Source of the DNA: an uncultured Shinella sp.
GTDB lineage: Bacteria; Pseudomonadota; Alphaproteobacteria; Rhizobiales; Rhizobiaceae
Direction: 5' to 3'
Assembly (NCBI GenBank): GCA_946481465.1
Contig: CAMLOC010000121.1
Coordinates: 1-8,294 of the forward strand
Length of the DNA: 8,294 nucleotides
Part shown: positions 6,238-8,294 of the stretch, piece after piece
Position numbering within the stretch: position 1 is the stretch's first letter
Layout of the letters: each line of letters opens with the position of its first letter
Notes under the pieces: generated by a model
Told to the model about the DNA's origin: nothing
What the model saw: the letters and a program-made list of their open reading frames with translations, nothing else
The model's database searches: none
Program-made: the position numbers and the translations under genes

Positions 6238-7275
6238 TCATGGCGCGGTCGGCGAACCCGTCCCCATCGCCCGCCACTCCAGATACCACGCCACGAAGGC
6301 CGCGATGCCCTCCTCCAGCGGCACGCGGGGGGCAAAGCCGGTGAGATGCGCAAGGAGGTCGGTGGAGGCGAAGGTGCGGGGCACGTCGCCGGGCTGCATG
6401 GGCAGGTAGTTGCGCATGGCGGGGCGCTGAAGCGCCTTTTCGATCGTCTCGATGAAGGTCATCAGCCCGACCGGCTGGCCGCCGCCGATATTGACGGTGC
6501 GGAAGGGGGCGCCGGCCGAGAGCGTGTCGACGATGCCGGGCGCATCGACGCGGCTCTCCTCCAGCGGCACGACGTCGACGAGCCGCACGATCGCCTCGAC
6601 GATATCGTCGACATAGGTGAAGTCGCGGCTCATCCTCCCCTCGCCGTAGACGTCGATCGGGCGGCCGGAGAGGATGGCGTCGGAGAACTTGATCGGCGCC
6701 ATGTCCGGCCGGCCCCACGGGCCGTAGACCGTGAAGAAGCGGAAGGCCGTCGTCGGCACGCGGTAGAGATGGGCGTAGGAATGCGCCATCAGCTCCATGG
6801 ATTTCTTCGAGGCGGCATAGAGCGTCATCGGCTCGTCGGCCCGGTCGGCCTCGGCGAAGGGGACCTTCTCGTTGGCGCCGTAGATCGACGAGGTGGAGGC
6901 GAGCAGCAGGTGCCGCGGCCGCACGGCTTTTGCCAGTTCCAGCACGTTCCACGAGCCGACCAGGTTGGATTCCACATAGGCGCCGGGATTTTCCAGGCTG
7001 TAGCGCACGCCGGCCTGCGCGGCGAGGTGGAGGATGACGTCCGGCGTCTTCAGCGCGGCGGCCGCCTCGAGCGCGGCGCGATCCTCCAGTCGGCCGGTGA
7101 CCTGGCGGAAGCCCTCATGGGGCGCAAGCAACGCAAGGCGCGCCTCCTTCAGGCTGACGTCGTAATAGGGCGTCATGCCGTCGAAACCGGTGACCGTATG
7201 ACCGTCCGCAAGCAGCCGCCGCGCGAGGTGAAAGCCGATGAAGCCCGCGGTGCCGGTGACGAGGAAATGCGTCAT
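6238..7275 (-). CDS. lpsL: UDP-glucuronate 4-epimerase
   Basis: This 345-residue extended-SDR enzyme should interconvert UDP-glucuronate and UDP-galacturonate in the cytoplasm using bound NAD. The Rossmann motif GTAGFIG lies at 8-14, [11 protein letters not shown] at 83-93, the catalytic YAASK (Tyr153, Lys157) with upstream ASTSS at 126-130, [16 protein letters not shown] at 178-193, and RDFTYVDD at 217-224. AGVRYS and [12 protein letters not shown] are typical of the GlcA epimerase branch rather than GalE. The start chosen is the ATG at 7275, which gives the MTHFLVTG beginning expected of the family; a longer reading frame continues upstream into the overlapping dehydrogenase gene and is rejected. 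ATG and the upstream TGA overlap as ATGA, so translation is coupled. Together with the dehydrogenase it matches the S. meliloti rkp-2 pair, rkpK and lpsL, and supplies UDP-galacturonate for lipopolysaccharide and capsule. A 15-codon Gly/Pro/Thr-rich tail is unremarkable. Confidence 0.92.
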   Translation of the reverse strand: MTHFLVTGTAGFIGFHLARRLLADGHTVTGFDGMTPYYDVSLKEARLALLAPHEGFRQVTGRLEDRAALEAAAALKTPDVILHLAAQAGVRYSLENPGAYVESNLVGSWNVLELAKAVRPRHLLLASTSSIYGANEKVPFAEADRADEPMTLYAASKKSMELMAHSYAHLYRVPTTAFRFFTVYGPWGRPDMAPIKFSDAILSGRPIDVYGEGRMSRDFTYVDDIVEAIVRLVDVVPLEESRVDAPGIVDTLSAGAPFRTVNIGGGQPVGLMTFIETIEKALQRPAMRNYLPMQPGDVPRTFASTDLLAHLTGFAPRVPLEEGIAAFVAWYLEWRAMGTGSPTAP

Positions 7276-8294
7276 TCCGCCGCCTCGCTGACCGGCGCCA
7301 CCATGGCGCAGGTGCCGCGGCCGATGCCCGAATAGGCAAAGCCGTGGCGGGCCACCTCCTCCGGCTTGTAGACGTTGCGCAGGTCCACCAGGACGGGCTT
7401 GGCCATGCACGCCTTCAGCCGCTGGAAATCGAGCGCGCGGAACTGGTTCCATTCCGTCACGATGACCAGCGCCTCGGCGCCCTCGGCGATGTCGTAGGGC
7501 GAGGCGCCGTAGGCGACGTCGGACAGCATGGCCTTCGAGGCCTCCATGCCCTCGGGATCGTAGGCGAAGATCCGCGCGCCGCCGTCCTGCAGGGCCTGGA
7601 TGATGGAGATCGACGGGGCGTCGCGCATGTCGTCGGTCTCCGGCTTGAAGGTGAGGCCGAGCACGGCGATCTTCTTGCCGCGCACCTCGCCGCCGAGCGC
7701 GGCGACGACCTTGCGGGCCATGGCGCGCTTGCGCGTGTCGTTGATGGCGATGGTCGTCTCGATCAGCCGCACGGGGCTGTCATTGTCCTGCGCGGTCTTG
7801 ACCAGCGCCAGCGCGTCCTTCGGGAAGCACGAGCCGCCGTAGCCGGGGCCGGCATGCAGGAACTTCGCGCCGATGCGCCCGTCGAGGCCGATGCCGCGCG
7901 AGATCTGCTGCACGTCGGCGCCGACCTTCTCGCACAGGTCCGCGATCTCGTTGATGAAGGTGATCTTCATGGCGAGGAAGGCGTTGGCGGCGTATTTGAT
8001 GAGCTCGGAGGTGCGGCGGGTGGTGAAGAGCAGCGGCGACTGGTTGAGGTAGAGCGGCCGGTAGACCTCGGTCATCGCCTCGCGCGCCCGCTCGTCCTCG
8101 ATGCCGACGACGATGCGGTCCGGCCGCTTGAAATCGCTGATCGCCGCGCCCTCGCGCAGGAATTCCGGGTTGGAGACGACCGCGATATCCGCCTCCGGGC
8201 GGGCTTCGCGCAGGATGCGCTCGACCTCGTCGCCGGTGCCGACCGGCACGGTCGATTTCGTCACGACGACGGTGAAGCCCCGGACGGCCCCGGC
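7272..8294 (-). CDS. rkpK: UDP-glucose 6-dehydrogenase, 5' end outside window
   Basis: The enzyme oxidises UDP-glucose to UDP-glucuronate with two NAD+. The 340 visible residues lack roughly the first 100, including the GxGYVG dinucleotide site; the frame is open to base 8294, so the GTG at 8264 is internal ([13 protein letters not shown] is mid-protein in this family). Counting in the visible fragment, the active site is complete: Lys100 and Asn104 in [11 protein letters not shown], the catalytic Cys156 and Asp160 in GSCFPKD, with [10 protein letters not shown] just before. The C-terminal UDP-binding domain carries [18 protein letters not shown] at 211-228. The gene stops with TGA overlapping the ATG of the epimerase, so the product passes directly to the next enzyme of the route. 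The tail after YSGIGR (321-326) adds 14 residues beyond where many family members end. The promoter lies outside the window. Confidence 0.95.
   Translation of the reverse strand, partial: AGAVRGFTVVVTKSTVPVGTGDEVERILREARPEADIAVVSNPEFLREGAAISDFKRPDRIVVGIEDERAREAMTEVYRPLYLNQSPLLFTTRRTSELIKYAANAFLAMKITFINEIADLCEKVGADVQQISRGIGLDGRIGAKFLHAGPGYGGSCFPKDALALVKTAQDNDSPVRLIETTIAINDTRKRAMARKVVAALGGEVRGKKIAVLGLTFKPETDDMRDAPSISIIQALQDGGARIFAYDPEGMEASKAMLSDVAYGASPYDIAEGAEALVIVTEWNQFRALDFQRLKACMAKPVLVDLRNVYKPEEVARHGFAYSGIGRGTCAMVAPVSEAAE

Noticed and set aside
7276..7452. Extended N-terminus of the epimerase frame up to 7452
   Set aside because: The extension lies wholly within the dehydrogenase gene, and the ATG at 7275 gives the correct family start directly before the Rossmann motif.
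1..8294. CRISPR array, tRNA, rRNA or complete insertion sequence
   Set aside because: No regularly spaced direct repeats, cloverleaf-like sequence, conserved rRNA segment or terminal inverted repeats with a complete transposase were seen when reading both strands.

Overview
The window looks like chromosome of a Rhizobiaceae-type alphaproteobacterium. The evidence is high GC with strong G/C at third codon positions, a mosaic palindromic intergenic repeat of the RIME kind, a promoter close to the Sinorhizobium CTTGAC-N17-CTATAT consensus, and a rkpK-lpsL gene pair arranged as in the S. meliloti rkp-2 region. The genus cannot be fixed from the sequence alone.

Layout, left to right. (1) 1-622, plus strand: the 3' end of a ROK-family gene. 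Its order of motifs is unusual: a ROK C-terminal-like tail comes before a ROK N-terminal kinase half, and the protein stops just after the GTGLG motif. (2) 626-720: a two-hairpin repeat between convergent genes. (3) 722-2512, minus strand: a membrane-bound HAMP-GAF-GGDEF diguanylate cyclase with an intact GGEEF active site and no evident inhibitory I-site. (4) 2513-2707: an intergenic region ending in a good housekeeping promoter with a perfect 7-bp dyad in its spacer. (5) 2708-6180, plus strand: a compact membrane-stress operon. It starts with a TnpB-like N-terminal domain that has no RuvC nuclease part and reads in frame, without a stop, into a PspA/IM30 gene. This is followed by a YqiJ-like OB-fold membrane protein (TGATG overlap) and a YqiK-type flotillin. 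(6) 6207-6230: a GC-rich hairpin between convergent genes. (7) 6238-8294, minus strand: UDP-glucose 6-dehydrogenase (5' end outside the window) and UDP-glucuronate 4-epimerase, overlapping by ATGA.

How the genes work together. PspA-like protein, YqiJ and YqiK form a recognised combination: a peripheral membrane-remodelling coiled-coil protein with an SPFH scaffold and its OB-fold membrane partner, likely protecting the cell envelope. RkpK and LpsL make UDP-glucuronate and then UDP-galacturonate for surface polysaccharides. The cyclase would make c-di-GMP in response to an unknown periplasmic or cytoplasmic signal.

The item most worth a second look is the nuclease-less TnpB-like module at the head of the PspA-flotillin operon. 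It has host-like codon use, an uninterrupted frame and a probable leaderless start, which suggests a domesticated domain rather than fresh debris, although decay cannot be excluded from one sequence.
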